Part shown: piece after piece, positions 32,528 to 42,908 of the stretch
Position numbering within the stretch: position 1 is the first letter of the stretch
Layout: every line of letters begins with the position of its first letter
Source of the DNA: Alphaproteobacteria bacterium
GTDB lineage: Bacteria > Pseudomonadota > Alphaproteobacteria > CAAGCB01 > CAG-977
Reading direction: 5' to 3'
DNA length: 64,000 nucleotides
Assembly (NCBI GenBank): GCA_024407875.1
Contig: JAKSVT010000002.1
Coordinates: 49,088-113,087, forward strand
The notes under the pieces: model-generated
What the model saw: the letters and a program-made list of their open reading frames with translations, nothing else
Database searches by the model: none
Told to the model about the DNA's origin: nothing
Position numbers and translations under genes: made by a program

Positions 32528-32834
32528 GGAATTTAAATAATATTTCCAAGCTTTCCTTTGATTTCCGATTCTATGTAAGAAGTAAAAGTTTAATAATATC
32601 AATGTGTTAGACGTTGATTTTTCCTGTTTTTCCCATTTTCCGTTGTTCAATAATGGAAAAAAGAGTTTGAATTTAAAAAAAATAGTTTTTTTTTATTATT
32701 TTTTTGCGTTTTGTTAATAAAGGTTAACAAATTAGACAAAAAATAGAGCTTCAACTTCGTCCGAGATTTGTCAAAATTTTGTCAACGGCGCTTTTTATGA
32801 AAAATAGCAAAATGCTGAAACCCCTGAATTTCCT
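32528..32834. other. gene-free stretch before the tRNA gene
   Basis: About 300 bases with no supported gene. Contains long A/T runs and a short inverted repeat (CCATT...AATGG around 32640-32655). Being downstream of the minus-strand tRNA it may hold its processing or termination region, but no canonical terminator is seen. Confidence 0.4.
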
Positions 32835-32910
32835 TGGTGGAGCTAAGGGGAGTCGAACCCCTGACCCCTTGAATGCCATTCAAGTGCTCTACCAACTGAG
32901 CTATAACCCC
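32835..32910 (-). tRNA. tRNA-Ala (anticodon GGC)
   Basis: 76 nt on the minus strand with encoded CCA. The acceptor stem GGGGTTA/TAGCTCC contains the G3-U70 pair that defines alanine identity; the anticodon loop is ATGGCAT in a CTTGA/TCAAG stem; the T-arm has GGTTCGACTC and the D-arm AGCTCAGTTGGTAGAGC. Confidence 0.97.
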
Positions 32911-33081
32911 ACGGTTTTTCGTACACGTGTAAATTATCATAAAAAAATAATTATGCAATATAAAAATTTTTTTAGAAATAATTTTTATATTCAAAAAGTA
33001 CAAAAAAAAATTGACTGCTGAATATTTTAATTAAATGTTTTGAAATTTGTTAGTTGAAACTTTAATTTATATTCATTAATT

Positions 33082-34605
33082 TTATTCATTCCAAGTTGAT
33101 GTTTCTATTCCAATAACTTTTGAATTAAAACATTTTTGATTGTTTTCATCATAATGCTTTTTAGCTTTTTTAACATATTTAAAGCCAACATAAAGTAATG
33201 GTATATTTGTATATATTAACAAAATATTTGCTAGATCTCCTAAATTCCATAATGTACTTAAATCTAGACCAGCTAAGTTACAAATTAATCCAAAAGCAAT
33301 AAGAAGAATTGAGATTATTCTTATTGAATTTATAAAAAATAATTTTTTTGAAATTAAATTAGCACAAATTTCAGCAAAAGAAATTAGGCCTATTAATGTT
33401 GTAAATGCAAATAAGCCAAAACAAATTGAAATAATTATATTTACTATAAAATGAATTGATGTATTAGGAAGAAGTTCATTAACAGAAGCTGTGAATCTTG
33501 ATAGTTTCCCTAAACTAAACCATTGGGATGCCATATCTGTTTGCCAAATTCTTGCCATAACAAGAATAAAGCCTGTCAAAGAACAAATTATAATTGTATC
33601 AATAAAAACTCCAAAAGCTTGTACATATCCTTGATCACAAGGATGCTTTGTTTCAGCTGTGGCTGCAGCCATAGTAACCGTGCCTTGGCCAGCTTCATTT
33701 GACATCAAGCCTCTTTTGATTCCGTTTGATATTACTATTCCGAAAGAGCCTCCAAAAATAGCTTCAGGTTTAAAAGCCTCGGTAAATACAGAATAAAAAA
33801 ACCAAGGAATACGCTCAAAATTTAAATAAATAATAATAGTGACTGTTAATATATAAGTTATGGCCATGAAAGGAACTAATCTATTTGTTTGTTTAGCAAT
33901 AAATTTTATTCCACCAAATGTAAAAATTGTTAAAACAATTATTAAAAGTATAGAGGATATTTTATAGATTGTTGAATTGCTTTCAATTTGTGCTCCCTGT
34001 ACTATACTTGAGATTTCACCAATTGAGGATATTGTATTAAAAGCTTGAGAAGGCAAAACTAGGTAAGCATATAAAATATACATACAAGACAAAAAAATAC
34101 CAATAACAGCAGAGTTTTTAAAAAGACTTTTCCCATAATATGAAAAACCTCCCAAATATTGGTCATCCTTTTTTATCTTAAATATTTGTGAGAGTGTAGC
34201 TTCTACAAATGATGTAGCCATGCCAAAAAAAGCAGAAAACCACATCCAAAATAACGCTCCAGGTCCGCCTGTTGAAACAGCTCCAGAAACGCCTACTATA
34301 TTTCCAGGACCAACTCTCATAGCTGTTGATAATAAAAAAGAAGATAGTGGAGAAAGCCCTTGCTTTATAGGAGCTCTTTCTTTTAGTATCGTAATTGCTT
34401 TATTTATGGTTTTAAATTGAATAAAATTTAATGCTACTGAAAAATATATGCCCGAGTAAATCAATAAGATGATTGAGAAGGGGAGCTTTCCTAATATTGG
34501 TAAAGACGAATATGCTTCTATGTTTGTTGGAAATTCCCAAAAAAAGTCATTAATGTATTGTAATTTTAAACAGATTAATTTTACATATTCGAATAATTTT
34601 TCCAA
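33082..34605 (-). CDS. alanine/glycine:cation symporter (AGCS family)
   Basis: 507 residues with about ten hydrophobic helices. Family landmarks: MRVGPGNIVGVSGAVSTGGP near residue 90, the WMWFSAFFGMATSFVEATL segment, and SNEAGQGTVTMAAATAETKHP. Imports alanine, glycine or a similar amino acid with sodium across the inner membrane, which fits the sodium-type ATPase in this window. I start at TTG 34605, six bases after AGAGGA; the longer frame upstream has no ribosome binding site and no family similarity. Unusual TTG start, monocistronic. Confidence 0.9.
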   Translation of the reverse strand: MEKLFEYVKLICLKLQYINDFFWEFPTNIEAYSSLPILGKLPFSIILLIYSGIYFSVALNFIQFKTINKAITILKERAPIKQGLSPLSSFLLSTAMRVGPGNIVGVSGAVSTGGPGALFWMWFSAFFGMATSFVEATLSQIFKIKKDDQYLGGFSYYGKSLFKNSAVIGIFLSCMYILYAYLVLPSQAFNTISSIGEISSIVQGAQIESNSTIYKISSILLIIVLTIFTFGGIKFIAKQTNRLVPFMAITYILTVTIIIYLNFERIPWFFYSVFTEAFKPEAIFGGSFGIVISNGIKRGLMSNEAGQGTVTMAAATAETKHPCDQGYVQAFGVFIDTIIICSLTGFILVMARIWQTDMASQWFSLGKLSRFTASVNELLPNTSIHFIVNIIISICFGLFAFTTLIGLISFAEICANLISKKLFFINSIRIISILLIAFGLICNLAGLDLSTLWNLGDLANILLIYTNIPLLYVGFKYVKKAKKHYDENNQKCFNSKVIGIETSTWNE

Positions 34606-34765
34606 AACATATCCTCTTTTATAAATGAAATAACACCATTTTTGACCTTTCATAAATAGAATATGAGCATATGTCAATACTTTAATTAAAGGTTCAATTT
34701 CATTCTTTACTTTGATATAGCATAATTGCTATATTGTTCTTAAATTTTTTTTAGGACTATAAAGA

Positions 34766-35803
34766 ATGAATAAAAAGACATTAAGTATAATTATTTTAGG
34801 AATTTTAGTTTTATTCTATTTGTTAAAAGATATTTTGTTCCCTTTTGCTGCTGGGGCTGTTCTTGCATATTTCTTTGATCCAATAGCTTGTTATTTTGAA
34901 AAGAAATTTAAATCAAGAGGATTAGCTGTAAGCTTGATATTTTTAATAGCGATTTTAGTTGTTTTAATAGGATTATTAATTTTATTTCCAATTATCAAAC
35001 GTCAAGTCCTTTTATTAACAGACAATATTCCAAATTATGTTAGAATCTTTTGGAATAGGATTAATCCTTTAGTTGTAAAATTGCATGAATTAATGCCTGA
35101 ATCTTCAAGTAATATTGAAGAGAGCTTAAATGAACATGTAACTTCTTTATCTAAAATTGTAGTGTCTTCAGTTAAGAAAATTTTATCTGGAAGCTACGCT
35201 TTATTTAATTTCTTATCATTATTGATAATTACTCCTGTTGTTGCTTTCTATTTGCTTTGCGACTGGAATGAATTTTGTAAAAAAATTTCAGATTTAATTC
35301 CAAGAAAATCTAAGGATAAAGTTATTGGATTATACAGAGAAATGGATAAGATTTTATCAGGGTTTATCCGCGGACAAGCTACAGTATGTGCATCATTAGC
35401 TCTTTATTATTCCATAGGTTTAACAGTTACAGGTTTAGATTTTGGAATTTTATTGGGGATGCTTACAGGGTGCTTATCATTTATTCCTTTTGTGGGTGTT
35501 GGATTAGGACTTGTTTCAAGTGTAATCTTAGCTTTGGTTCAATTTAATACTTATGGACCATTAATTGGTATTGCTGTTGTATTTTTAATCGGTCAAATCT
35601 TAGAAGGGTATGTTTTAACACCAAATTTAGTTGGGGATAAAGTTGGTTTACATCCTGTTTGGATTATGTTTGCTTTATTAGCAGGAGGCGTTTTGTTTGG
35701 TTTCTTTGGAGTAGTAATTGCCGTACCTGGCGCTGCTTTAATAGGTGTTTTAGTTAGATTTGCAACAGATGAATACAAAAAATCAAACATCTATTTGAAG
35801 TAA
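34766..35803 (+). CDS. AI-2E family transporter (PerM/YdiK-type permease)
   Basis: 345 residues. Hydrophobic helices at about 5-40 and 60-80, a cytoplasmic helical segment (about 90-140), then further helices at 145-170 and several between 205 and 335. Typical signatures are PFAAGAVLAYFFDP, the GFIRGQ motif and the C-terminal LTPNLVGDKVGLHPVWIMFA. The family exports or exchanges small molecules, including the sodium/proton antiporters among its members; the substrate here is unknown. Its stop codon directly abuts the convergent Feo-associated gene. Confidence 0.9.
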   Translation: MNKKTLSIIILGILVLFYLLKDILFPFAAGAVLAYFFDPIACYFEKKFKSRGLAVSLIFLIAILVVLIGLLILFPIIKRQVLLLTDNIPNYVRIFWNRINPLVVKLHELMPESSSNIEESLNEHVTSLSKIVVSSVKKILSGSYALFNFLSLLIITPVVAFYLLCDWNEFCKKISDLIPRKSKDKVIGLYREMDKILSGFIRGQATVCASLALYYSIGLTVTGLDFGILLGMLTGCLSFIPFVGVGLGLVSSVILALVQFNTYGPLIGIAVVFLIGQILEGYVLTPNLVGDKVGLHPVWIMFALLAGGVLFGFFGVVIAVPGAALIGVLVRFATDEYKKSNIYLK

Positions 35804-35944
35804 TTATTTATTCTTTTTACTACATTTATGAGGACAGTTAGCACAATCACAAGTGCACTGTCCTTTGTTTTTTATGTATCTATAAATACACCAAATTATA
35901 TACAAGGATAATGTAGTAATAATAATATAATCGTATATGTTCAT
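35804..35944 (-). CDS. FeoB-associated Cys-rich membrane protein
   Basis: 46 residues: one transmembrane helix (IIITTLSLYIIWCIYRYI) and a short tail with five cysteines (CTCDCANCPHKC). The ATG uses the last base of the feoB stop codon (TAATG), so translation is coupled. This matches the small Cys-rich proteins that follow feoB in many anaerobes and may handle ferrous iron or its redox state at the inner membrane. Confidence 0.85.
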   Translation of the reverse strand: MNIYDYIIITTLSLYIIWCIYRYIKNKGQCTCDCANCPHKCSKKNK

Positions 35945-38310
35945 TATATTATTCCAAACATTGAGCAAATATGTTTCACAATAAAAGCAGCTATCCATGC
36001 AATTGAACTTTGGCCCAATATTGCAAATATAGTGTATTTTATTCCTAATTCACGATTTATAGCGACTAATGATGCTACACATGGAGTGTATAATAAACAA
36101 AATACTAACATTGTTATAGCATTTAAAGGTGATAAATATGAGGAAATATTTTCAGCTCCACCTAGTAGGATAGTTAGAGTAGAAACTACACTTTCTTTTG
36201 CTATTAATCCAGTAAATAGGGCTGATGTTGATCGCCAATCCCCAAAACCTAAAGGCTTAAATATTGGAGCAAAAAATCCAGATATACGTGCTAAAATACA
36301 CTTTTCGGGATTATCTGTTAAAATAAAATGAGAATTGAAAGATTGTAAGAACCAAATTAAAACAGTTGCTACTAAAATTATTGTAAAAGCTTTTTGTAAA
36401 AAGTCTTTAGCTTTTTCCCATAATAATTGGAAGGTGTTTTTTAATCCAGGAATTCTATAATTTGGAAGCTCCATTACAAAAGGAACAACATTGCCTTTAA
36501 ATACTGTGTATTTTAAGATTATAGCAAAGATGGTTCCAACAAATATTCCAAATATATAGAGCAATGTTAAAACAAGAGCTGTGTGTTTAGGGAAAAAAGC
36601 TGCTATGAAAAATACATAAATAGGAAGTTTTGCTGAGCATGACATAAAAGGTGATAAAAGGATAGTCATTTTTCTATCACGTTCAGAAGGAATTGTTCTT
36701 GTTGACATTATTGCAGGGACTGTGCAACCAAATCCAACGAGTAAGGAAACAACGCTTCTACCAGATAAACCAATTTTTCTTAAAATTGCATCCATGAAAA
36801 ATGCAATTCTCGCTATGTATCCACTATCTTCTAATAATGATAAAAAGAAAAATAGAACAACAATTAAAGGCAAGAAACTAATTACACTACCAACACCTAA
36901 AAAGATGCCATCATTTATTAAATGATATAAACTATGATTTATATGTAATTTTGTTAAAAATACGTTTGTTTGTGAAGCTATAAAATCAATTCCTGATTGT
37001 AATAATTCTTGTAAATAGCTTCCTATTACTCCAAATGTTAACCAAAAAATGAGAGCCATAATACATAAGAAAATAGGTAAAGCGGTATATTTTCCGGTTA
37101 AAATTTTATCTAATTTTTGAGATCTTAAATATTCAATACTTTCTCTTGGAGCTTTTAATGTTTGATTGCAGATGTTTCTAATAAATGCATAACGCATTTG
37201 AGCCATAGCAACATATCTATCAACGCCACTTTCTTTTTCCATTTGTTGAATAATTTTATCAATAGTTGTTATTTCGTTTTTATCTAATTGAAGTTTTTTG
37301 ATTATAAGTGAATCGTTTTCTACTAATTTGCTTGTAGCAAATAATGTTGGAATAGAATATTTTTCAGCATGATCTACAATTAAATGTGAAATAGCATGTT
37401 TGCATCTATGAAGAGCTGCGTTAGTTCCATCTTTATCGCAAAAGTCAAAAGGTAACGGTTTTTCTTGATATTTTGCAATATGAATTGCGTGTTCAATTAA
37501 TTCGTTAATACCATCATTCTTTAAAGCAGAAATTGGAACAACAGGAATACCTAACAAATTTTCCAATTTATTAACTAATATGGATCCTGAATTTTTATGT
37601 AATTCATCAATCATATTTATAGCTAATACCATTGGAATATTTAATTCTAACAGTTGTGTTGTTAAGTATAAATTTCTTTCTAAGTTTGTGGCATCAACGA
37701 TATTGATGATAGCATGAGGCTTTTTATCTAATATAAAATTTCTAGTTACTATTTCTTCACTCGAATATGGAGATATAGAATAAATGCCTGGCAAATCTGT
37801 AATTAAAGTATTTGGATATCCCCTAATAGGACCAGTTTTGCTGGAAACTGTAACTCCTGGAAAATTGCCAACATGTTGTTTCGATCCTGTTAGCTGATTA
37901 AATAGTGTTGTTTTCCCACAATTTTGATTTCCAACTAAAGCAAATGTCAATGTCGTATCATCAGGTAATGGTTGTTCGGTATCTTCATCATGGAATTTGC
38001 CACCTTCACCTAAACCTGGGTGAAAACATTCATTATTTGATGATGCTGTTTCTACAGGAGTATTTATGTCTTCTTCTGGCGTGCTTAAATTTTTTATTTT
38101 AATTAATGCAGCTTCAGATTTTCTTAATGTTAAATCGTATCCTCTAACTAAGATTTCAATAGGATCTCCCATTGGAGCTAATTTTTTTACAGTTACACAT
38201 GTTCCTGGAAGTAATCCCATATCTAAGAGATGCTGACGTAATATTTTATCTCCATCTATTGATAAAATTTGGGCTGATTTTCCAATAGGTAATCTTTGTA
38301 AAGTTGTCAT
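35944..38310 (-). CDS. feoB: FeoA-FeoB fusion, ferrous iron transporter
   Basis: 788 residues. Residues about 1-75 form an SH3-like FeoA domain (LPIGKSAQILSIDGD, LLPGTCVTVKKLAP). After a linker of about 50 residues comes the FeoB G-domain: G1 GNQNCGKTT, G2/G3 GVTVS and DLPGIYS, G4 NMID. It is followed by gate regions and about eight membrane helices, including GFGCTVPAIM and TPCVASLVA. FeoA and FeoB are usually separate genes; here they are fused. Imports Fe(II), consistent with an anaerobic habitat. I start at the ATG matching the FeoA N-terminus (38310); the ribosome binding site is weak. Confidence 0.93.
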   Translation of the reverse strand: MTTLQRLPIGKSAQILSIDGDKILRQHLLDMGLLPGTCVTVKKLAPMGDPIEILVRGYDLTLRKSEAALIKIKNLSTPEEDINTPVETASSNNECFHPGLGEGGKFHDEDTEQPLPDDTTLTFALVGNQNCGKTTLFNQLTGSKQHVGNFPGVTVSSKTGPIRGYPNTLITDLPGIYSISPYSSEEIVTRNFILDKKPHAIINIVDATNLERNLYLTTQLLELNIPMVLAINMIDELHKNSGSILVNKLENLLGIPVVPISALKNDGINELIEHAIHIAKYQEKPLPFDFCDKDGTNAALHRCKHAISHLIVDHAEKYSIPTLFATSKLVENDSLIIKKLQLDKNEITTIDKIIQQMEKESGVDRYVAMAQMRYAFIRNICNQTLKAPRESIEYLRSQKLDKILTGKYTALPIFLCIMALIFWLTFGVIGSYLQELLQSGIDFIASQTNVFLTKLHINHSLYHLINDGIFLGVGSVISFLPLIVVLFFFLSLLEDSGYIARIAFFMDAILRKIGLSGRSVVSLLVGFGCTVPAIMSTRTIPSERDRKMTILLSPFMSCSAKLPIYVFFIAAFFPKHTALVLTLLYIFGIFVGTIFAIILKYTVFKGNVVPFVMELPNYRIPGLKNTFQLLWEKAKDFLQKAFTIILVATVLIWFLQSFNSHFILTDNPEKCILARISGFFAPIFKPLGFGDWRSTSALFTGLIAKESVVSTLTILLGGAENISSYLSPLNAITMLVFCLLYTPCVASLVAINRELGIKYTIFAILGQSSIAWIAAFIVKHICSMFGII

Positions 38311-38467
38311 TCTATTATGCCATAAAATTTTGTATAACCATCTATTTTCTTTAATAAATCTAATATTGCAAAAAAGCAAAATAAAAAAATAAAAACTTGT
38401 TTTAAAAAGAAGAATCCTTTATATTTTTTTCTAGTCAAAGAAATTAAGAGAAATATAGGAAGGTTAA

Positions 38468-39895
<1,428 letters not shown>

Positions 39896-39912
39896 CTTAA
39901 TAGGTGAAATTA

Positions 39913-40314
39913 ATGCATTTAAAGACATTATTACCGACGGAAGTTGTTGTTGACGAAGAAATATCTAGAATTCGTTTTGAAGCTAAAGATGGATCTAGAA
40001 CTTTTTTGCCAAGACATATTGATTTTATCACAGCTATAGCTCCAGGTATTGTATCATTTAATCCTATTAAGAATGGTGTTGAACAAGAAGAAGTCTTTAT
40101 GGCTTGTGATGAAGGAATTTTAGTAAAAGAAGGACCAATGGTTTATTTGTCTGTTCGTAGAGCTGTTATGAATAAATCATTAGATTTTTTGGTTAAATCA
40201 ATTAGTGAAGAATTTAAAAAAGCTGAAGAAGAGAGAAAAACTTCTCATGCTGCTTTAGCTAGACTAGAAGTCAATTTGACACAAGGCTTAATGAGATTAA
40301 ATTCTAAACGTTAG
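39913..40314 (+). CDS. atpC: N-type ATPase subunit epsilon
   Basis: 133 residues; N-terminal beta-sandwich of epsilon (VVDEEISRIRFEAKDGSRTF, LPRHIDFITAIAPGIVSF), followed by a helical C-terminus. I use the ATG at 39913; the GTG at 39904 is part of its ribosome binding site (AGGTGA). Second gene in the operon, as expected for the N-type arrangement, where atpC follows atpD. Confidence 0.9.
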   Translation: MHLKTLLPTEVVVDEEISRIRFEAKDGSRTFLPRHIDFITAIAPGIVSFNPIKNGVEQEEVFMACDEGILVKEGPMVYLSVRRAVMNKSLDFLVKSISEEFKKAEEERKTSHAALARLEVNLTQGLMRLNSKR

Positions 40315-40324
40315 GACGATTAAT

Positions 40325-40747
40325 ATGCCAGAGTTATATGAACATGAAATAAAAGATAATAAAACAAAAAAGCAAGAAAGTGCTTTGGCTGCTCGTTTAT
40401 CTGCAAGAGCGACAAGACAATATGTAGGCCGTAAAGAAAATCAATCTGATCGTGTAAAAGGTCGCTCAGGTATGGCTTATTTAGGTGCGGCAGGATGGTA
40501 TATCCCTGTTCCTACAGTTTTAGGAGCTTTATTTGGACAATGGTTAGATAAACATTATCCATACAATAGTGTTTCTTGGTCTTTAAATTTTTTGTTGTTA
40601 GGCTCAGCCATAGGTATGTTAAATATGTGGTTTTGGCTTAAAAGAGAAGGTATAGATAAAGCTAAAGAAGAACAAGAATTAAGAGATAAGGTTTTAAGTG
40701 AAGTTCAACAAGAATTAGAAGAAAAGAAAGAAGAAAATAAGGATTAG
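40325..40747 (+). CDS. atpQ: N-ATPase accessory subunit AtpQ (AtpZ/AtpI-like)
   Basis: 140 residues with two transmembrane helices (about 50-70 and 85-105) around the GALFGQWLDKHYP motif of the AtpZ/AtpQ family, then a charged C-terminal helix (EEQELRDKVLSEVQQELEEK). AtpQ is specific to N-type ATPase operons and is thought to act in assembly or cation supply with AtpR. Confidence 0.85.
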   Translation: MPELYEHEIKDNKTKKQESALAARLSARATRQYVGRKENQSDRVKGRSGMAYLGAAGWYIPVPTVLGALFGQWLDKHYPYNSVSWSLNFLLLGSAIGMLNMWFWLKREGIDKAKEEQELRDKVLSEVQQELEEKKEENKD

Positions 40748-40753
40748 TAATTA

Positions 40754-41086
40754 ATGAACATTCTACCAATTGGAACATTGCTATATTGTTTCTTTATGGG
40801 AATAATCACGGGGATTATTTATTTCGGTGGTTTATGGTTCACTGTCCAAAAAATAAGAAAAGCGAAGAAGTATGTTTTAATAATGCTCTCTAGTTGGATA
40901 ATAAGGACAGCATTTTTAATTGGTATGTTATATGTTGTTATGCAAAATAATATTCAAAGAATTTTGGTAATGATGTTAGGCATAATTTGTGTTCGTTATT
41001 TAGCCCCAAGAGTTTTAAAAAAATATAAGAAAATACCGAATTTAGATGTCAATATGAATAAGGATTTGGCCAATGGAAAATTATGA
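40754..41086 (+). CDS. atpR: N-ATPase accessory subunit AtpR
   Basis: 110 residues with three hydrophobic helices (about 8-30, 38-58, 64-82) and conserved basic residues at their ends (SSWIIRTAF, VRYLAPRV), as in AtpR. Position between atpQ and atpB and the overlap of 14 bases with atpB support the assignment. AtpR is found only in N-type operons. Confidence 0.82.
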   Translation: MNILPIGTLLYCFFMGIITGIIYFGGLWFTVQKIRKAKKYVLIMLSSWIIRTAFLIGMLYVVMQNNIQRILVMMLGIICVRYLAPRVLKKYKKIPNLDVNMNKDLANGKL

Positions 41087-41756
41087 TGCGCAAATAGCAT
41101 TTACATTGTTTGGATATGGTATTAACTGGACAATAGTTTCTACTTGGATAGTTATGGCTGTTTTAGTTTTATTAGCTTTTTTTGCTGGTAAAAATATAAA
41201 CACAAATAAGAAACCAAGTAGATTACAAACGGCTATGGAAGCAATTGTTTTGTGTATGCGCAATCAAGTAAGAGAAATGTCAAATGATGAACCATTGAAG
41301 TATTTGCCATTAGTGGGTACACAATTCTTGTTTATTGCAACAGCAAATATTTTATCAATTTTACCATGGTTCAAAATTCCTGTTTCATCATTATCAACAA
41401 CAGCTGCAATGGCATTTATGGTACTGATGGCAATTCCTTTTTATGGAATTAAAAATGCAGGTGTAAAAGGCTATTTAAAAAAATATACAGAACCAACAAT
41501 TTTGTTGTTGCCTATGAATGTGTTGAGTGATTTTACATCAACATTAGCAATGGCAATTCGTTTGTTCGGAAATATGTGCAGTGGCGTAATTATTGGAAGT
41601 ATATTAATGTTATTAGTTCCATTTATATTGCCATTACCTATGACAATTTTAGGATTGTTCTCAGGTTTAATTCAGGCATATATTTTTGCTGTTTTGACAA
41701 TCATTTTTGTATCTTCAGTTTCACCTGTAAAAAAGGAAACTAAGGAAGAAAAGTAA
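41073..41756 (+). CDS. atpB: N-type ATPase subunit a
   Basis: 227 residues, integral membrane subunit forming the ion half-channels. The essential arginine lies in LAMAIRLFGNMCSG, and the last helix has GLIQAYIFAVLTIIFVS. Five to six transmembrane helices are visible. The start overlaps atpR by 14 bases. Confidence 0.93.
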   Translation: MENYDAQIAFTLFGYGINWTIVSTWIVMAVLVLLAFFAGKNINTNKKPSRLQTAMEAIVLCMRNQVREMSNDEPLKYLPLVGTQFLFIATANILSILPWFKIPVSSLSTTAAMAFMVLMAIPFYGIKNAGVKGYLKKYTEPTILLLPMNVLSDFTSTLAMAIRLFGNMCSGVIIGSILMLLVPFILPLPMTILGLFSGLIQAYIFAVLTIIFVSSVSPVKKETKEEK

Positions 41757-41797
41757 AAGAGTTTTAATTTTAATATTTTTATTTAAGGAGAAATAAA

Positions 41798-42076
41798 ATG
41801 GATATTATGGCAATTATCGGTGCAGCAAGTGCATTTTCAGCAGCAATTTGTATTGCAATTGGTGGTTTTGCAAGCTGCGTAGGTGAAGGTTATGCTGCAG
41901 CATCAGGTTTGAGCGCTATGGCTCAACAACCAGATGAAGCTGGTACAATTTCAAGAACAACATTCGTATGTATGGCTATTTGCGAAACAGGTGCAATTTA
42001 TTGTTTCGTTGTTGCTATGATTTTAATCTTTGCAAACCCATTCTGGAATCACGTTATTTCTTTAGCTGCAAAGTAA
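41798..42076 (+). CDS. atpE: N-type ATPase subunit c with sodium-site residues
   Basis: 92 residues, two-helix hairpin with the QQPDEA loop (residues 43-48). The conserved carboxylate is Glu63. Relative to the Ilyobacter Na+ site (Gln32, Val63, Glu65, Ser66, Tyr70) the positions here are Glu30, Ile61, Glu63, Thr64, Tyr68, i.e. all ligands kept or conservatively replaced with a constant offset of two. Glu30 adds a second carboxylate in helix 1, a feature of N-type c subunits. Sodium coupling is therefore the best prediction. AAGGAGAAA is the ribosome binding site. Confidence 0.93.
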   Translation: MDIMAIIGAASAFSAAICIAIGGFASCVGEGYAAASGLSAMAQQPDEAGTISRTTFVCMAICETGAIYCFVVAMILIFANPFWNHVISLAAK

Positions 42077-42124
42077 TTTAAAATTACTAAATATTCTAAT
42101 ATCATATAATCCAAGGAGTAGGAT

Positions 42125-42895
42125 ATGAGTCTTGATCCTGTAACATTTGTTGCTCAAATAGTAAACTTAGCTATTTTAATATTTTTGCTTTATAAACTTT
42201 TATATAAGCCTTTATTAAATGCTATTGATCAACGTGAACAACGTATTACAGAGCAAACTAATAAAGCTCGTAGTGACATGCTTTTAGCTGAAGAAAAGTT
42301 AAAAGAATTAAATAAACAAGCTCAGGAAACTGAAACCAAACGTGCTGAAATAATGGCTAATGCTATGAAAGAGGCTGATGCATTAAAGGCTGATTTGGAA
42401 AATCAAGCTCGTGAAGAAATTGCAAAAAAACGTGATGCATGGATGAACGAATTAGATGTTGAAAAGTCTAATTTGGAAGCAGAGCTACGTACAATGATTG
42501 TTGATAATTTCAATAATTTTTCTAAAAAGGCATTAAAGGATTTAGCTGATACAAATTTAGAAACTCAAATAATTTCTGTATTAGATAAAAAATTTAATTC
42601 TTTATCAAAACAAGAAAAAGATAAAATAATCAATAGTGAAAAATGTGAAGTTGTACATTCATTTGATATGGATGATGTTAAACGTAAAGCAATTTTGCAG
42701 TTTTTAAAGAATTGTTTGAAAATTGAAGAAGAAAATGTTTCTTTCCGTAAAAATGATACTTTGGTATGTGGTATTGAAGTAATAGCAAATGGTAATGTTT
42801 TGTCTTGGAATTTGAATGAATATTTAAAATTGTTTACAAATACAATGTCAGATTCATTAGCTCAAATGTCAAGACGTGTAAGAAGCAAAGATTAA
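42125..42895 (+). CDS. atpF: N-type ATPase subunit b, extended
   Basis: 256 residues, longer than ordinary b (about 160). One N-terminal membrane helix (FVAQIVNLAILIFLLYKLLY), a long coiled-coil stalk (about 40-140), then a C-terminal part of about 100 residues that would replace the delta subunit, for which no gene exists in the operon. This combination is typical of N-type ATPases. Confidence 0.9.
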   Translation: MSLDPVTFVAQIVNLAILIFLLYKLLYKPLLNAIDQREQRITEQTNKARSDMLLAEEKLKELNKQAQETETKRAEIMANAMKEADALKADLENQAREEIAKKRDAWMNELDVEKSNLEAELRTMIVDNFNNFSKKALKDLADTNLETQIISVLDKKFNSLSKQEKDKIINSEKCEVVHSFDMDDVKRKAILQFLKNCLKIEEENVSFRKNDTLVCGIEVIANGNVLSWNLNEYLKLFTNTMSDSLAQMSRRVRSKD

Positions 42896-42908
42896 TTTGG
42901 AGTATGCC

